Assembly (NCBI RefSeq): GCF_003710935.1
Contig: NZ_RHHS01000036.1
Span: forward strand, 1 to 64,000
Direction: 5' to 3'
DNA length: 64,000 nt
DNA from: Brevibacillus gelatini
GTDB taxonomy: Bacteria > Bacillota > Bacilli > Brevibacillales > Brevibacillaceae
Shown here: positions 27,195 to 36,750 of the stretch, one piece after another
How the letters are laid out: each line of letters begins with the position of its first letter
Position numbering within the stretch: the first letter of the stretch is position 1
Notes under the pieces: model-generated
The model's database searches: none
Seen by the model: only the letters and a program-made list of their open reading frames with translations
What the model was told of the DNA's origin: nothing
Program-made: the position numbers and the translations under genes

Positions 27195-27827
27195 TTGAAA
27201 TCCTTTACCAAAAAAATTATCAGTTCTATTTTAGCAGTAACTGTTTTATTTACCAGCATTTCACCTTCTTTATCAAATGCTTCGGAAAAGATTTCTAAAA
27301 ACAGGGAGGAGAAAATTGAAGCAAGAGCTGTTCCTCTTGTGTTTGTAATTCTTGCTGAAGCAGCCGCTCTATATTATGGAGGCAAGAAAATCACCGATAA
27401 AGTAAGGGAATCTACTATAGAAAATGCGATTGCAGAACATTTTGATCTTTACTTTTATGGAAAATATAGAGACCTAATGACATGGAAGGTGGGTACTGGA
27501 AAAGAAGTAGTCTTAGAATGTGGAGACGATGATGAGTATGGTTTAGAACATATATTGGCAAGACATGTTCCTAAATACTTTCATGTTTGGCTAGATGATG
27601 GGACCAATAGTTACTTTGATGTAGGAACCGATGTTGAAGATATTGTAAACGAATTAGATTATGTAATTAAAAAATATAAAAGTAAAATTTCTCAGGATGG
27701 ATTTAAGAATGGTGAACAAGCATTTAGTGTTATTGGTAGTGACGGTAGAAAATATAAACTTGTAATAAAAGGTGGTAAGGTAATCACCTTCTATCCAGAT
27801 GGCTGGAACATTGCGAAAATTGAATAG
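27195..27827 (+). CDS. Secreted protein with a toxin-like C-terminal domain
   Basis: 210 residues from TTG at 27195, nine bases after AAGGAG. Residues 1-30 are a signal peptide (MKSFTKKIISSILAVTVLF, cut near SNA). A second hydrophobic stretch, VPLVFVILAEAAALYYGG, lies at about 45-62. The C-terminal 120 residues include EHILARHVPKYFHVW, then VIGSDGRKYKLVIK and GGKVITFYP. That layout (a His-containing helix motif early, a strand-rich end closing in ITFYP) is reminiscent of small secreted RNase-type polymorphic toxins; this is a motif impression only. The gene is AT-rich against its surroundings, which suggests horizontal acquisition. The following gene could be its immunity partner. Confidence 0.6.
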   Translation: MKSFTKKIISSILAVTVLFTSISPSLSNASEKISKNREEKIEARAVPLVFVILAEAAALYYGGKKITDKVRESTIENAIAEHFDLYFYGKYRDLMTWKVGTGKEVVLECGDDDEYGLEHILARHVPKYFHVWLDDGTNSYFDVGTDVEDIVNELDYVIKKYKSKISQDGFKNGEQAFSVIGSDGRKYKLVIKGGKVITFYPDGWNIAKIE

Positions 27828-27861
27828 CAAAGAAATAAAAGATTTTTGATCTAAATGATAA

Positions 27862-27890
27862 CAAGGAGGAAAAGTCAATTCTCCTCCTTG
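27862..27890. repeat. Inverted repeat containing AAGGAGG between two accessory genes
   Basis: CAAGGAGGA and TCCTCCTTG pair around an 11-base loop. There is no strong T run. It could be a weak terminator for the first gene or an RNA hairpin before the next one. Confidence 0.55.
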
Positions 27891-27914
27891 TTGGATTGTA
27901 TAGGGGGGATATTA

Positions 27915-28961
27915 ATGGAGGTAATTTCCTATCTCAAATATCCGGATAAAAAATTTGACAGATTCCCACCGGAAAATGAACTTGGGACATTCTTTTTTGA
28001 TATTGATTCTGATGAGCTTACCCTTATTAACGATATAAGGGTGGGTATTAGAGGCTTCATTTTGATGAAATGTGACAATACTCTAATTTTGAACTCCCAA
28101 CTATACGGCTGGGTCGATGCCTTATGGATTACATTACTTGAGATCGTTGAAAAACTTATTAAATTTGGATACGGTAGTAAGCTAATCGGTTCGATTAATA
28201 AAAGAATCATTGTGGAATCACTCTCTGAGAATGCATTATGCTTAACAGTTACTGCTAATCAAGAGATTACTCACCGAGCTTTTATTCCTTCCCAGGAAGA
28301 ATTTATTCATGCAGTAATTGATGGTTCCAGCCTGTTCTTTGGTAGAATTAAAGAACAATTGCGCACCGATTCCTACGATGATGTCATCCAATTCATTAAC
28401 TGCTTAAAAGGCAATATGAAAAATTTTTCTCCTGTCGAAAAGTATTACCATTATCCTCAAAGCAATCTAAAGGTAAATGACCTCTTATACAATTATTCTA
28501 CCGATTGGATGAAAATGTTTGATAAGGAACGGGAATATTTGGAAAGTATCATTACTGAACCGGGTGTAGTAATTCAACATATTGGAAGCACTACTATGCA
28601 AGCTGTATCTTCTCGCCCAATTGTTGACATACTCATTGGAACTCAAACATCCCTATCAGCAGAAATGGTTTATGACGACCTGAAACATGACTACTTCAGT
28701 ACAGAAGATTTCCCAGGCCCAATGCCTATATTCTACTTAACAAAAGCTACACCCAAAGAGGTCTATTATAATGTCTTTATCACCACAATAAATAGTTCAT
28801 TTTGGGAGTCTGTATTAAATTTTAGAGATCTGATTAATTCAAACGATCAATTAGCCAAACAATTTAATGAAATGAAAATTAGTGCTAGTAATATTAGCTA
28901 TGCAGAATATCAAAAGCAAAAAAATCAATTTATTACGAGTATACTAAAACATAATGGATAA
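27915..28961 (+). CDS. Two-domain protein with C-terminal GrpB-type nucleotidyltransferase
   Basis: 348 residues from the ATG at 27915, with GGGGGG six bases upstream. Residues about 185-345 resemble the GrpB family (HIGSTTMQAVSSRPIVDI, LKHDYFSTEDFPGPMPIFYL, FRDLINSNDQLAKQF, YQKQKNQFI), a nucleotidyltransferase-fold group of unclear function. Residues 1-170 form a separate alpha/beta domain (FDIDSDELTLINDIRVGIRG, QLYGWVDALWITLLEIV) that I cannot name; it could be an immunity-type domain. It lies 88 bases after the secreted toxin-like gene on the same strand and is equally AT-rich. Confidence 0.7.
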   Translation: MEVISYLKYPDKKFDRFPPENELGTFFFDIDSDELTLINDIRVGIRGFILMKCDNTLILNSQLYGWVDALWITLLEIVEKLIKFGYGSKLIGSINKRIIVESLSENALCLTVTANQEITHRAFIPSQEEFIHAVIDGSSLFFGRIKEQLRTDSYDDVIQFINCLKGNMKNFSPVEKYYHYPQSNLKVNDLLYNYSTDWMKMFDKEREYLESIITEPGVVIQHIGSTTMQAVSSRPIVDILIGTQTSLSAEMVYDDLKHDYFSTEDFPGPMPIFYLTKATPKEVYYNVFITTINSSFWESVLNFRDLINSNDQLAKQFNEMKISASNISYAEYQKQKNQFITSILKHNG

Positions 28962-28994
28962 CAAGCCATTCCATACATGCTTCAATGGAAACGT

Positions 28995-29046
28995 AAAAAG
29001 GGGCCGTCTCAAAAGCCGAGATTTCGACTTTGAGATGCCCCTTTTC
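28995..29046. terminator. Bidirectional terminator between the islet and the helicase gene
   Basis: AAAAGGGGC..TCTCAAA and TTTGAGA..GCCCCTTTT form a long stem with A and T flanks, serving both converging genes. Confidence 0.9.
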
Positions 29047-29059
29047 TTATCCACAGCGC

Positions 29060-30571
29060 TTACCGCTGCTTGTTATACGGTCTTCCTGCCGACTCGCTGC
29101 TGCGAGAGCGAGACTCGCCGCCGCGATGACGGGAATCGCCGCTGCGCGGACGGAACTCTCCGCTGCGCGGGCGAGGGGGACGTTTGCCGCCAAAGCCGGA
29201 GCCAAAACCGTACCCGCCTTTTCCTTTCGGGAACATCTTTTTCTTGCCTACGCGCAGAGGCGCTTCTTCGGTCAGGCGAACCGGAGTCGTATCCGGCTCT
29301 TTGGTCAGCAGCTTGAGGGCAGCAGACACGAGCGTCACAGAATCAATATCCTCCAGCAACTGCTCTGCCAGCGTTTTGTAGGCGCTCAAGTCTTCGCGGC
29401 CGGACGCCTCCAAAATTTTCTCCACGGTCAAACGTTGCTGGCCTTCCAGCGCTTCCGCCATCGTCGGCACGGAGCGGCGCTCCATGCGGCGGTTTGTCGC
29501 GCGCTCGATCAGCCGCAGATGGTCGATTTCCCGGGAAGTGACAAACGTGATTGCCAGACCCGTCTTCCCTGCCCGGCCAGTACGGCCGATGCGGTGCACG
29601 TAGCTCTCGGAGTCTTGCGGAATGTCGAAGTTGAATACGTGCGTGACGCCGCTAATATCCAGACCGCGGGCAGCAACGTCTGTCGCCACCAGCACCTCGA
29701 TTGTGCCTTCCTTGAACTTGCGCAGCACGCTGTCGCGTTTTGCCTGGTTCAGATCGCCGTGGATTCCTTCCGCGCCGTAGCCGCGCTTGGTCAGCGCCTC
29801 GGACAGCTCATCCACGCGACGCTTGGTGCGCCCGAAAACAATCGCCAGCTCAGGGGAGTGAATATCGAGCAAGCGGCAAAGCACGTCGAATTTTTGTTTC
29901 TCGGCTACTTCCATATATTGCTGTTCAATGTTTGGTACCGTTACTTCCTTCGGCTTGACGGAAATCAGTGTCGGTTCGGTCATGAACTGCTGGGCAATTT
30001 CCTGAATCGCTCGCGGCATGGTCGCAGAGAACAGCAGCGTTTGACGATTCTCAGGCACTTCTTGCAAAATTTCCTTGATATCGTCAATGAAGCCCATGTT
30101 CAGCATTTCATCCGCTTCGTCGAGTACGACAATCTGGATCGCATCGAGGCGAATCGTTCTTCTGCGCATATGGTCCATAAAGCGGCCCGGTGTGGCCACG
30201 ATAATTTGCGGACGCTTTTTCAGCGCCTTGATCTGGCGGGTAATGTCCTGACCGCCGTAGATCGGCAGCGCGGAAATGTTTTTGAACTGGGCGATCTTGT
30301 TGATTTCCTCTGCTACCTGCACAGCCAGCTCACGGGTTGGCGTCAGGACAACCCCTTGAATGTGGCCGCTGTTTTCATCGAGCCGTTCCACGAGCGGAAT
30401 CCCGAACGCAGCCGTTTTTCCTGTCCCTGTTTGCGCCTGTCCGATCAAGTCGCGGCCTTGCAGGGCAACCGGAACCGTTTGCTCCTGAATGGCCGTCGCC
30501 TCTTCGAATCCCATGTTGCCAAGCGCTCTTACAATCGCATGATGCAAACCAAAATCATAAAATGTAGCCAA
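29060..30571 (-). CDS. cshA: DEAD-box RNA helicase (CshA/DeaD type)
   Basis: ATP-dependent RNA helicase used in RNA decay, ribosome assembly and cold adaptation. 503 residues. Q motif ([14 protein letters not shown]), Walker [37 protein letters not shown], and the helicase domain motifs ARGLD and [11 protein letters not shown] dimerisation-type domain follows, then a Gly/Arg/Ser-rich tail from about residue 440 that binds RNA. A terminator-like hairpin lies 60 bases before the start. Confidence 0.95.
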   Translation of the reverse strand: MATFYDFGLHHAIVRALGNMGFEEATAIQEQTVPVALQGRDLIGQAQTGTGKTAAFGIPLVERLDENSGHIQGVVLTPTRELAVQVAEEINKIAQFKNISALPIYGGQDITRQIKALKKRPQIIVATPGRFMDHMRRRTIRLDAIQIVVLDEADEMLNMGFIDDIKEILQEVPENRQTLLFSATMPRAIQEIAQQFMTEPTLISVKPKEVTVPNIEQQYMEVAEKQKFDVLCRLLDIHSPELAIVFGRTKRRVDELSEALTKRGYGAEGIHGDLNQAKRDSVLRKFKEGTIEVLVATDVAARGLDISGVTHVFNFDIPQDSESYVHRIGRTGRAGKTGLAITFVTSREIDHLRLIERATNRRMERRSVPTMAEALEGQQRLTVEKILEASGREDLSAYKTLAEQLLEDIDSVTLVSAALKLLTKEPDTTPVRLTEEAPLRVGKKKMFPKGKGGYGFGSGFGGKRPPRPRSGEFRPRSGDSRHRGGESRSRSSESAGRPYNKQR

Positions 30572-30629
30572 TGAACGTCAGTCTCCTTTTCCTTTTCCTT
30601 TGCCTTCGTCTATAAATAAAATTCTCACT

Positions 30630-30671
30630 AAAAAAGGGCACTATTCCTTACAGCCGGAACATGCCCTTTTA
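30630..30671 (-). promoter_or_regulatory. Terminator-like hairpin in the leader of the helicase gene
   Basis: Minus strand AAAAGGGCA..TTCC pairs with GGAA..TGCCCTTTT and is followed by TTTTTT, 60 bases before the helicase start. It is either the end of an unseen upstream transcript or a transcription attenuator in a long 5' leader. A 61-codon frame just upstream (30628-30813) overlaps it and is not convincing as a gene. Confidence 0.6.
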
Positions 30672-30797
30672 TCTTCCGTTTGTACATAAGCACCCTAAAA
30701 AGAACATAGCTGTAATCGTACCACTCATCTTGCAAAAATGCAAACAGCTTTTTGCAATACAAGTGCTTTTTCTCCAAACAAATTGCGACATGATCGC

Positions 30798-30831
30798 AAA
30801 AAAAAGCTGACACCTTGGTGTCGGTGCCAGC
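30798..30831 (-). terminator. Terminator after formate-THF ligase
   Basis: GCTG..GACACC and GGTGTC..CAGC form the stem; eight Ts follow on the minus strand. Confidence 0.85.
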
Positions 30832-30852
30832 CGTTCATACATGTTTTGCTGT

Positions 30853-32481
30853 TTAGCTGAGTCCTTCCACGTGGCCGTGTTCGTTCACATACAGCGATTC
30901 GGCCGCCGGTTTTTTCGGAAGTCCCGGCATCGTCACCAGACTTCCGGTCAGTGCAACGATGAAGCCTGCTCCTGCCGAAATCCGCACCTCGCTCACCTGA
31001 ATGGTAAAACCGACCGGGGCGCCAAGCTGATCGGGGCGATCAGTGAAGGAGTACGGCGTCTTCGCCATGCACACAGGCAGGTGGGACAGCCCCATTTCCT
31101 CTATTTTCTGGATTGTTTTCAGCGCGAGCGGCGAAAAGACTACACCCGAGCCACGGTAAATTTCTTTGACAACCGTCTCAATCTTTTCTTGCACACTGCG
31201 GTCTTCTTCGTACAAAAAGCGGAATTGCGAAGGGCGCTCTGCCGCACGTGTCACTTTTTCCGCCAGCTCGATTGCGCCCGCTCCGCCTTCCGCCCATGCC
31301 TTGGACAGCGCTGCCTCGGCCCCGGCTTCCTGGCACAGCGCCATGACGGTATCGATCTCCGCCTGTGTATCGGTCGCAAAATGGTTGATCGCCACAACCG
31401 CCGGCACGCCAAACTTCTGCAAGTTTTCCAGATGGCGGCGCACATTGGCAAAGCCTTTTTCCAGGGCGTCGAGGTTCTCTACGGCCAGATCCGGCACTTT
31501 GACCCCGGCGTTGTACTTCAAGGAACGTACAGTAATGACCACGACCGCTGCCGACGGAGTCAGTCCGGCTTTTCTGCACTTGATGTTGAAAAACTTCTCC
31601 GCGCCCAGGTCAGCACCAAAGCCCGCTTCGGTAACAACGTAATCCGCCAGCTTCAAGGCTGTTTTCGTGCCGATCACACTGCTGCAGCCGTGCGCGATAT
31701 TCGCAAACGGACCGCCGTGAACGATGACTGGCGTACCCTCAATCGTCTGCACGAGGTTTGGCTTGATTGCTTCCTTGAGCAGAACGCACATTGCCTCGAC
31801 CGCATGGATCTCACCTGCCCGCACAGGCTTGTCTTCAAAGTCGTAGCCGATGATGATGTGGTTGAGCCGCTCGCGCAAATCGTCGAGATTTTCGCTCAGG
31901 CACAAAATCGCCATGATCTCCGACGCGGTCGTAATCATGAAACCATCCTCGCGCGTCATGCCATTGCCGTCTCCCAGCCCGACCACAATGTTTCTCAGCG
32001 CGCGGTCGTTCATGTCCATCGCCCGTTTCCAGACGATTTTTTTCGGATTGATCCCCCGCGGATTGCCGTGGAAAATATGGTTGTCGATCATCGCCGCAAG
32101 CAAATTGTGCGCGGCGGTAATCGCGTGAATATCGCCAGTAAAATGCAGATTGATTTCATCCGCAGGGAGGATTTGCGCCTTGCCGCTGCCCGTAGCGCCC
32201 CCTTTAATCCCCATGCACGGGCCCAGGGACGGCTCCCGGAGCGCTGCAATCGTCCTTTTTCCAAGCAGATTGAGTGACTGCGACAAACCAATCGTGGTCA
32301 GCGTCTTGCCCGCTCCCGCCGGATTGGGATTCATCGCGGTAACGAGAATCAGCTTGCCATCAGGGCGGTCTTTTACCTTGTCCCATAGTTCATCAGAGAT
32401 TTTCGCCTTAAATTTTCCGTAAAGCTCCAGATCCTGTTCATCAATACCTGCTGCTTTGGCAATTTCAACAATCGACTTCAT
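30853..32481 (-). CDS. fhs: Formate-tetrahydrofolate ligase
   Basis: Makes 10-formyl-tetrahydrofolate from formate, ATP and THF for one-carbon metabolism. 542 residues from the ATG at 32481, five bases after GGGAGG; an open extension to 32532 lacks a site. The P-loop [19 protein letters not shown] is near residue 50, with [33 protein letters not shown] and the C-terminal [19 protein letters not shown]. It stands alone with its own terminator. No THF riboswitch was recognised before it. Confidence 0.97.
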   Translation of the reverse strand: MKSIVEIAKAAGIDEQDLELYGKFKAKISDELWDKVKDRPDGKLILVTAMNPNPAGAGKTLTTIGLSQSLNLLGKRTIAALREPSLGPCMGIKGGATGSGKAQILPADEINLHFTGDIHAITAAHNLLAAMIDNHIFHGNPRGINPKKIVWKRAMDMNDRALRNIVVGLGDGNGMTREDGFMITTASEIMAILCLSENLDDLRERLNHIIIGYDFEDKPVRAGEIHAVEAMCVLLKEAIKPNLVQTIEGTPVIVHGGPFANIAHGCSSVIGTKTALKLADYVVTEAGFGADLGAEKFFNIKCRKAGLTPSAAVVVITVRSLKYNAGVKVPDLAVENLDALEKGFANVRRHLENLQKFGVPAVVAINHFATDTQAEIDTVMALCQEAGAEAALSKAWAEGGAGAIELAEKVTRAAERPSQFRFLYEEDRSVQEKIETVVKEIYRGSGVVFSPLALKTIQKIEEMGLSHLPVCMAKTPYSFTDRPDQLGAPVGFTIQVSEVRISAGAGFIVALTGSLVTMPGLPKKPAAESLYVNEHGHVEGLS

Positions 32482-32573
32482 GCCTGCCTCCCTGCCTTGC
32501 GAATGTTTATTTACCAATCTTCTACATTCCACATGACAGTCGGTTCTCCTTTCTTGCGCTCCCCCTTTTCGGC

Positions 32574-32600
32574 AAAAAGAAAACCCGCATTCTGTTGCGG
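32574..32600 (-). terminator. Terminator after the activator gene and oxidase remnant
   Basis: Minus strand CCGCA and TGCGG around a 6-base loop, then TTTTCTTTTT. Confidence 0.75.
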
Positions 32601-32602
32601 AT

Positions 32603-32707
32603 TCAAAAATGCAGGCTGCGATTATTTGTCGAATATTTTTCTGGGTTCAACATGCCGTGCGGATCGAGGACTTGCTTGATTGATCGCATCACGGCTTCTC
32701 CTGGTTG
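32603..32707 (-). pseudogene. C-terminal remnant of an FAD-linked oxidase (GlcD-like)
   Basis: A minus-strand frame ending at 32603 reads [20 protein letters not shown] and then EKY. This is the typical C terminus of glycolate/lactate FAD-linked oxidases (AMRxIKxALDPxGxLNPGK). The homology starts where the acoR-like gene ends: the first eight codons overlap its last codons in another frame, and no FAD domain is present upstream. A deletion probably joined the end of an oxidase gene to the activator gene. Confidence 0.75.
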
Positions 32708-34467
32708 ACGGGCACGGTCAGCTGATATTCCGCCATCTTGCGGTACAAGGTGTTTCGCCCGATTTGCAGTAGTCTGGCTGCCTTGCTCACATTTCCTCCG
32801 CTCGAATCGAGAGCTCGCCTGATCGCCGCAAGCTCGCTTTCCCGCAAGGAGGGAACCGCATGCACGGGCTCCGCTTCTTCCGCCAAGCCTTCCAACTGGA
32901 TGTGCTCCTCTCCGATTTCCTCGCCGTCGGACAAAAAGGCGGCCTGCACCAGCACGCCTTGCAGCTCGCGAACGTTGCCCGGCCAGGAATAGGACGCAAG
33001 CTTCGCTTTTGCCTCCGGGAGCAAGACGCAAGGCTGGTCCTTGGCGATTTGCTGCAACAAATGCTCGGCAAGCTGGATGATGTCGCATCGCTTGCGCAGC
33101 GGCGGCAGGTGGATGGAAACACCTTTGAGCCGATAGTACAAATCCGCACGAAAACGCCCCGCCCTGATCTCCTCCGGCAAATTGCGATGCGTGGCCGCGA
33201 TGATTCGCGCATGAATCGGACGCGACTGGTTGCTGCCTACAGGCGTGACGACCTTTTCCTGCAGCACGCGAAGCAGAGCCGCCTGTCCGCGCAAAGACAT
33301 GTCCCCGATCTCATCCAGAAAGATCGTGCCTTTCTTCGCCGCTTCAAACTTGCCGATTCGCCCTTCGCGATTGGCGCCGGTAAACGCGCCGCTTTCGTAT
33401 CCAAACAATTCACTTTCGATTAAATTTTCTGAAATCGCACTGCAATTCACCGCGATAAAAGGCTCCTGCGCTCGCGGTCCCGTCTCGTGAATCATCTGCG
33501 CGAACAGCTCTTTTCCTGTGCCGCTCTCGCCGAGAATCAGCACGGGAAAATCGACCTGCGCCGCCTTTTGCCCGAGCATTTTCGCCTGCAAAAAGAGCGG
33601 GCACGACCCGGCGAGACGGGGAAACGGCTTGAGTACAGGCTGCGGCTTTTGACTCGGGGCAGCCGCACAATTTCTGGAAGCAGCCTCTGTTGCGGCCTGC
33701 GTACCCCAGAAGCGCTGGCGGTTATCCTGCACATCTCGTCCGGCGCGCGCCTGCTCGGGGGACAGCCGCGTGCCCAAAGCGGCTTTGCCCAGCCGCTGCT
33801 TGGCCAAGTCGTTCAAGCCCACGATGCGCTCGTCCCTGTCGAGACCTACGAGCGGCACTTTTCCCGAACTGCTTGTCGCGTCCGTACTGCCGGGCAGGGC
33901 AATCACTCGCTCCGCGCTGGCATACAGAAAGCGATTTTGCAAGGCTTCCGCAATCATGCAAGCAATCGTCAGCGCAAACGGGTGCGTGTATTCCTTGCGC
34001 GTACTGATGTCCACGACGCCCAGAAGCTCGCCCGTCGGTGAAAAAATCGGCGCCGCCGAGCAGGAAAGGAAGCGGTTCTCCAAAAAGTAATGCTGGTCCC
34101 CCTGCACGGAAATCGGCTGCTGCGCGATCAGCGCCGTTCCTATCGCATTCGTTCCTTTGTAATCCTCCGTCCAGTTCGCCCCGATTTGCAGCTGCACCTT
34201 TTGCGCCTGCGTGGCAAACACAGGGTCCCCGACGGTGTGAATGATATTGCCATCCCGATCCGCCAGCAAAGCGATGTGCTCTGTCGACAGCAAAAATGGA
34301 GCAAGCTTGTTGAAGAGCGGGAGGCTTTCTTGAATCAGAGGGTGATTTTCCTGAATGATTTCTTTGATTCGTTTGCTGGAAATGATCTGGTCATTGGCTT
34401 TCTCCCAAGCTTTGAGGTTCGATTCCTGACAGCGCTTCCAAGATTGCTGGACAATCGTTGACAACAC
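32689..34467 (-). CDS. acoR: AcoR-like sigma-54-dependent transcription activator
   Basis: 592 residues. The N-terminal GAF-type sensor region (about 60-190: [49 protein letters not shown]) matches AcoR relatives that sense acetoin or aldehydes. AAA+ domain with [12 protein letters not shown], the sigma-54 contact loop GAFTGAN, and [11 protein letters not shown]-terminal Fis-type [24 protein letters not shown] start at GTG 34467 with GGAGG five bases upstream; TTG 34464 is equally possible. It is divergent from the aldehyde dehydrogenase gene, whose promoter has -24/-12 boxes and a perfect inverted repeat. The last codons overlap a remnant oxidase frame. Confidence 0.92.
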   Translation of the reverse strand: MLSTIVQQSWKRCQESNLKAWEKANDQIISSKRIKEIIQENHPLIQESLPLFNKLAPFLLSTEHIALLADRDGNIIHTVGDPVFATQAQKVQLQIGANWTEDYKGTNAIGTALIAQQPISVQGDQHYFLENRFLSCSAAPIFSPTGELLGVVDISTRKEYTHPFALTIACMIAEALQNRFLYASAERVIALPGSTDATSSSGKVPLVGLDRDERIVGLNDLAKQRLGKAALGTRLSPEQARAGRDVQDNRQRFWGTQAATEAASRNCAAAPSQKPQPVLKPFPRLAGSCPLFLQAKMLGQKAAQVDFPVLILGESGTGKELFAQMIHETGPRAQEPFIAVNCSAISENLIESELFGYESGAFTGANREGRIGKFEAAKKGTIFLDEIGDMSLRGQAALLRVLQEKVVTPVGSNQSRPIHARIIAATHRNLPEEIRAGRFRADLYYRLKGVSIHLPPLRKRCDIIQLAEHLLQQIAKDQPCVLLPEAKAKLASYSWPGNVRELQGVLVQAAFLSDGEEIGEEHIQLEGLAEEAEPVHAVPSLRESELAAIRRALDSSGGNVSKAARLLQIGRNTLYRKMAEYQLTVPVNQEKP

Positions 34468-34567
34468 TCTTCCCTCCCTCAAAAATCATTCCCTATCAGT
34501 ATAGCATGACTAAGAACGCGAAGCCTCGCGCAAAAAGCAGATATTTGTCAGACGCTCCCAAAAATTT

Positions 34568-34618
34568 CAAAACTGTTCCAAAACGGAACAGCACTTGCCC
34601 CATTTTGGAACAGTTTTG
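34568..34618. promoter_or_regulatory. Enhancer: perfect 16-bp inverted repeat with a third half-site
   Basis: CAAAACTGTTCCAAAA at 34568-34583 and its exact reverse complement TTTTGGAACAGTTTTG at 34603-34618 face each other across 19 bases. A further GGAACA at 34585-34590 makes TGTTCC-AAAAC-GGAACA with the first arm. The site is about 50-100 bases before the -24 box, the usual position of an activator binding site for a sigma-54 promoter. The likely binder is the divergent AcoR-like protein. Confidence 0.8.
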
Positions 34619-34665
34619 ACGCATTTCGTTGGCGAAAACGCTGTCATTTCAAGCCCTCCGTCCAT

Positions 34666-34681
34666 TGGTACAGGATTTGCT
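34666..34681 (+). promoter_or_regulatory. Sigma-54 (-24/-12) promoter of the aldehyde dehydrogenase gene
   Basis: TGGTACAGGATTTGCT: GG at 34667-34668 and GC at 34679-34680 with the required 10 bases between. One base differs from the TGGCAC consensus of the -24 box. Confidence 0.8.
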
Positions 34682-34730
34682 TTTAGAAAAAGGCTGTAAA
34701 GAAAAAGATGATTTAAGAGGAGGCGCTCGC

Positions 34731-36251
34731 ATGATCTATGCTCAACCCGGCCAAGCCGGATCAAAGGTGACTTTCAAGACTCGCTACGACAACTACATCG
34801 GGGGCAATTGGGTACCGCCGGTGAAGGGCGAATATTTTGAAAATATCTCTCCTGTAAACGGCAAGGTCTTTTGCGAAGTTGCCCGTTCGACGGCAGAAGA
34901 CATCGAGCTGGCACTGGATGCCGCCCACGAGGCAAAAGCCGCTTGGGGACGCACCTCGGTGACACAACGCTCCAACATCCTCCTGCAAATCGCAGACCGC
35001 ATGGAAGCGAACCTGGAGCTTTTGGCGACTGCCGAGACATGGGAAAACGGCAAGCCGATCCGCGAGACACTGGCTGCTGACATTCCGCTCGCGATCGACC
35101 ATTTCCGCTACTTCGCCGGAGCGATTCGCGCGCAGGAAGGCTCGCTGGCCGAGATCGACAACGACACAGTCGCTTACCATTTCCACGAGCCGCTCGGAGT
35201 CGTCGGACAGATCATTCCGTGGAACTTCCCGCTCCTGATGGCGACATGGAAGCTCGCTCCCGCTCTGGCCGCCGGAAACTGCGTCGTGCTCAAGCCTGCC
35301 GAGCAAACCCCTGCTTCGATCATGGTACTGATGGAGCTGATTGGCGATTTGCTGCCTCCAGGCGTCGTCAACGTCGTAAACGGCTTCGGTCTGGAAGCGG
35401 GCAAGCCGCTGGCATCCAGCAACCGCATCGCCAAAATCGCCTTTACCGGTGAGACGACAACCGGCCGTCTCATCATGCAATACGCTTCTCAAAACATCAT
35501 TCCGGTGACGCTCGAGCTGGGCGGAAAATCTCCGAACATCTTCTTCCCGGACGTATGTGCAAAAGACGACGCGTTCTTCAACAAAGCCATCGAGGGCTTC
35601 GTGCTGTTTGCACTCAACCAGGGCGAGGTTTGCACGTGCCCGTCCCGCGCGCTCATTCACGAAAGCATTTACGATCAATTCATGGAGCGCGCCCTGAAGC
35701 GCGTTGCCAGCATCAAGCAGGGCAACCCGCTCGATACAGAAACAATGATCGGCGCCCAGGCTTCCCTGGAGCAAGTCGAAAAAATTCTTTCCTACCTCGA
35801 CATCGGCAAGCAGGAAGGCGCAGAATGCCTGATTGGCGGCGCGCGCGCACAGCTTGAAGGAGAGCTCGCAGGCGGCTATTACATCCAGCCGACCGTGTTC
35901 AAGGGCCACAACAAAATGCGCATCTTCCAGGAAGAAATTTTCGGTCCAGTCGTGTCCGTGACGACTTTCAAAGACACAGAAGAAGCGCTTGCCATCGCCA
36001 ACGATACCTTGTACGGACTCGGCTCCGGCGTATGGACCCGCGACATGAACACCGCATACCGTGTAGGCCGTGAAATCCAGGCGGGCCGTGTATGGACCAA
36101 CTGCTACCACGCTTACCCTGCGCATGCTGCATTCGGCGGTTACAAAATGTCCGGCATCGGTCGCGAAACACACAAAATGATGCTTTCTCACTACCAGCAA
36201 ACCAAAAACCTGCTGGTCAGCTACAGCGACCAGGCTCTGGGCTTCTTCTGA
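34731..36251 (+). CDS. NAD-dependent aldehyde dehydrogenase, AcoD/AldB type
   Basis: 506 residues from the ATG at 34731, seven bases after AGAGGAGG; an open extension to 34629 covers the promoter and is rejected. Oxidises acetaldehyde or a related aldehyde to the acid. NAD-binding [20 protein letters not shown] and [23 protein letters not shown]-like [13 protein letters not shown], general base in LELGGKSPN, catalytic Cys in GEVCTCPSR near residue 302. It precedes a DUF779 gene by 3 bases, a pairing often seen with this enzyme type. The sigma-54 promoter and the divergent AcoR-like activator suggest aldehyde or acetoin induction. Confidence 0.95.
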   Translation: MIYAQPGQAGSKVTFKTRYDNYIGGNWVPPVKGEYFENISPVNGKVFCEVARSTAEDIELALDAAHEAKAAWGRTSVTQRSNILLQIADRMEANLELLATAETWENGKPIRETLAADIPLAIDHFRYFAGAIRAQEGSLAEIDNDTVAYHFHEPLGVVGQIIPWNFPLLMATWKLAPALAAGNCVVLKPAEQTPASIMVLMELIGDLLPPGVVNVVNGFGLEAGKPLASSNRIAKIAFTGETTTGRLIMQYASQNIIPVTLELGGKSPNIFFPDVCAKDDAFFNKAIEGFVLFALNQGEVCTCPSRALIHESIYDQFMERALKRVASIKQGNPLDTETMIGAQASLEQVEKILSYLDIGKQEGAECLIGGARAQLEGELAGGYYIQPTVFKGHNKMRIFQEEIFGPVVSVTTFKDTEEALAIANDTLYGLGSGVWTRDMNTAYRVGREIQAGRVWTNCYHAYPAHAAFGGYKMSGIGRETHKMMLSHYQQTKNLLVSYSDQALGFF

Positions 36252-36254
36252 TCG

Positions 36255-36593
36255 ATGAGCCAGCCAAAAGTAATCGCGACCGATGCTGCCCTGCGGCTGA
36301 TCGAACGGCTGCGCGAAAAGCATGGCGACTTGATGTTTCACCAGTCAGGGGGCTGCTGCGACGGCAGCTCTCCCATGTGCTACCCGCTCGGCGAGTTTCT
36401 CGTCGGCGATCAGGATGTGCTTTTGGGTGAGATCGGCGGCTGCCCGTTTTACATGGGCAAAGCGCAGTACGAGTATTGGAAGCATACCCAGCTCATTATT
36501 GATGTAGTCGAGGGCCGCGGCGGCATGTTCTCGCTCGAAGGGCCGGAGGGAGTGCGCTTCCTTACGCGCTCGCGCGTCTTCCCTGACAGTTGA
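36255..36593 (+). CDS. DUF779 family protein
   Basis: 112 residues. Conserved pieces are FHQSGGCCDGSSPMCYP, with a Cys pair and a third Cys that could bind metal, then LLGEIGGCPFYMG and WKHTQLIIDVVEGRGG. The family has no established activity but is found next to acetaldehyde dehydrogenases, as here (3 bases after the stop). A role as an accessory or protective factor for that enzyme is an inference. A terminator follows at once. Confidence 0.88.
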   Translation: MSQPKVIATDAALRLIERLREKHGDLMFHQSGGCCDGSSPMCYPLGEFLVGDQDVLLGEIGGCPFYMGKAQYEYWKHTQLIIDVVEGRGGMFSLEGPEGVRFLTRSRVFPDS

Positions 36594-36606
36594 ATACAGA
36601 CGAAAC

Positions 36607-36652
36607 AGACCGTTCCTGCCTTTCCCGCGGCAGAAACGGTCTTTCTTTTTTT
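36607..36652 (+). terminator. Terminator after DUF779 gene
   Basis: AGACCGTTCCTGCC and GGCAGAAACGGTCT pair almost fully, followed by TTTCTTTTTTT. Confidence 0.92.
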
Positions 36653-36661
36653 CGGGCGATA

Positions 36662-36721
36662 TTAAGAAATTTGTAAGAGTTTTCTATGCTGTTTTGTCAA
36701 AGCTTGGCGTTAAGATATAAG
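36662..36721 (+). promoter_or_regulatory. Promoter of the two-component operon with OmpR-type direct repeats
   Basis: TTGTCA (36694-36699), 16-base spacer, TATAAG (36716-36721). Upstream, TTAAGA (36662) and GTAAGA (36673) are spaced by 11 bases, one helical turn, as in binding sites of OmpR-family regulators. This suggests autoregulation. Confidence 0.5.
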
Positions 36722-36750
36722 CATGAATGCATTCACAAGGTGGGAAAACA

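Noticed and set aside
30628-30813. 61-codon minus-strand frame before the helicase gene
   Set aside because: It overlaps a terminator-like hairpin at its end and has no ribosome site or recognisable motif. It is more likely leader sequence.
32482-32602. THF riboswitch before formate-THF ligase
   Set aside because: The 5' region is short and contains a terminator of the preceding gene; no THF riboswitch core was seen.
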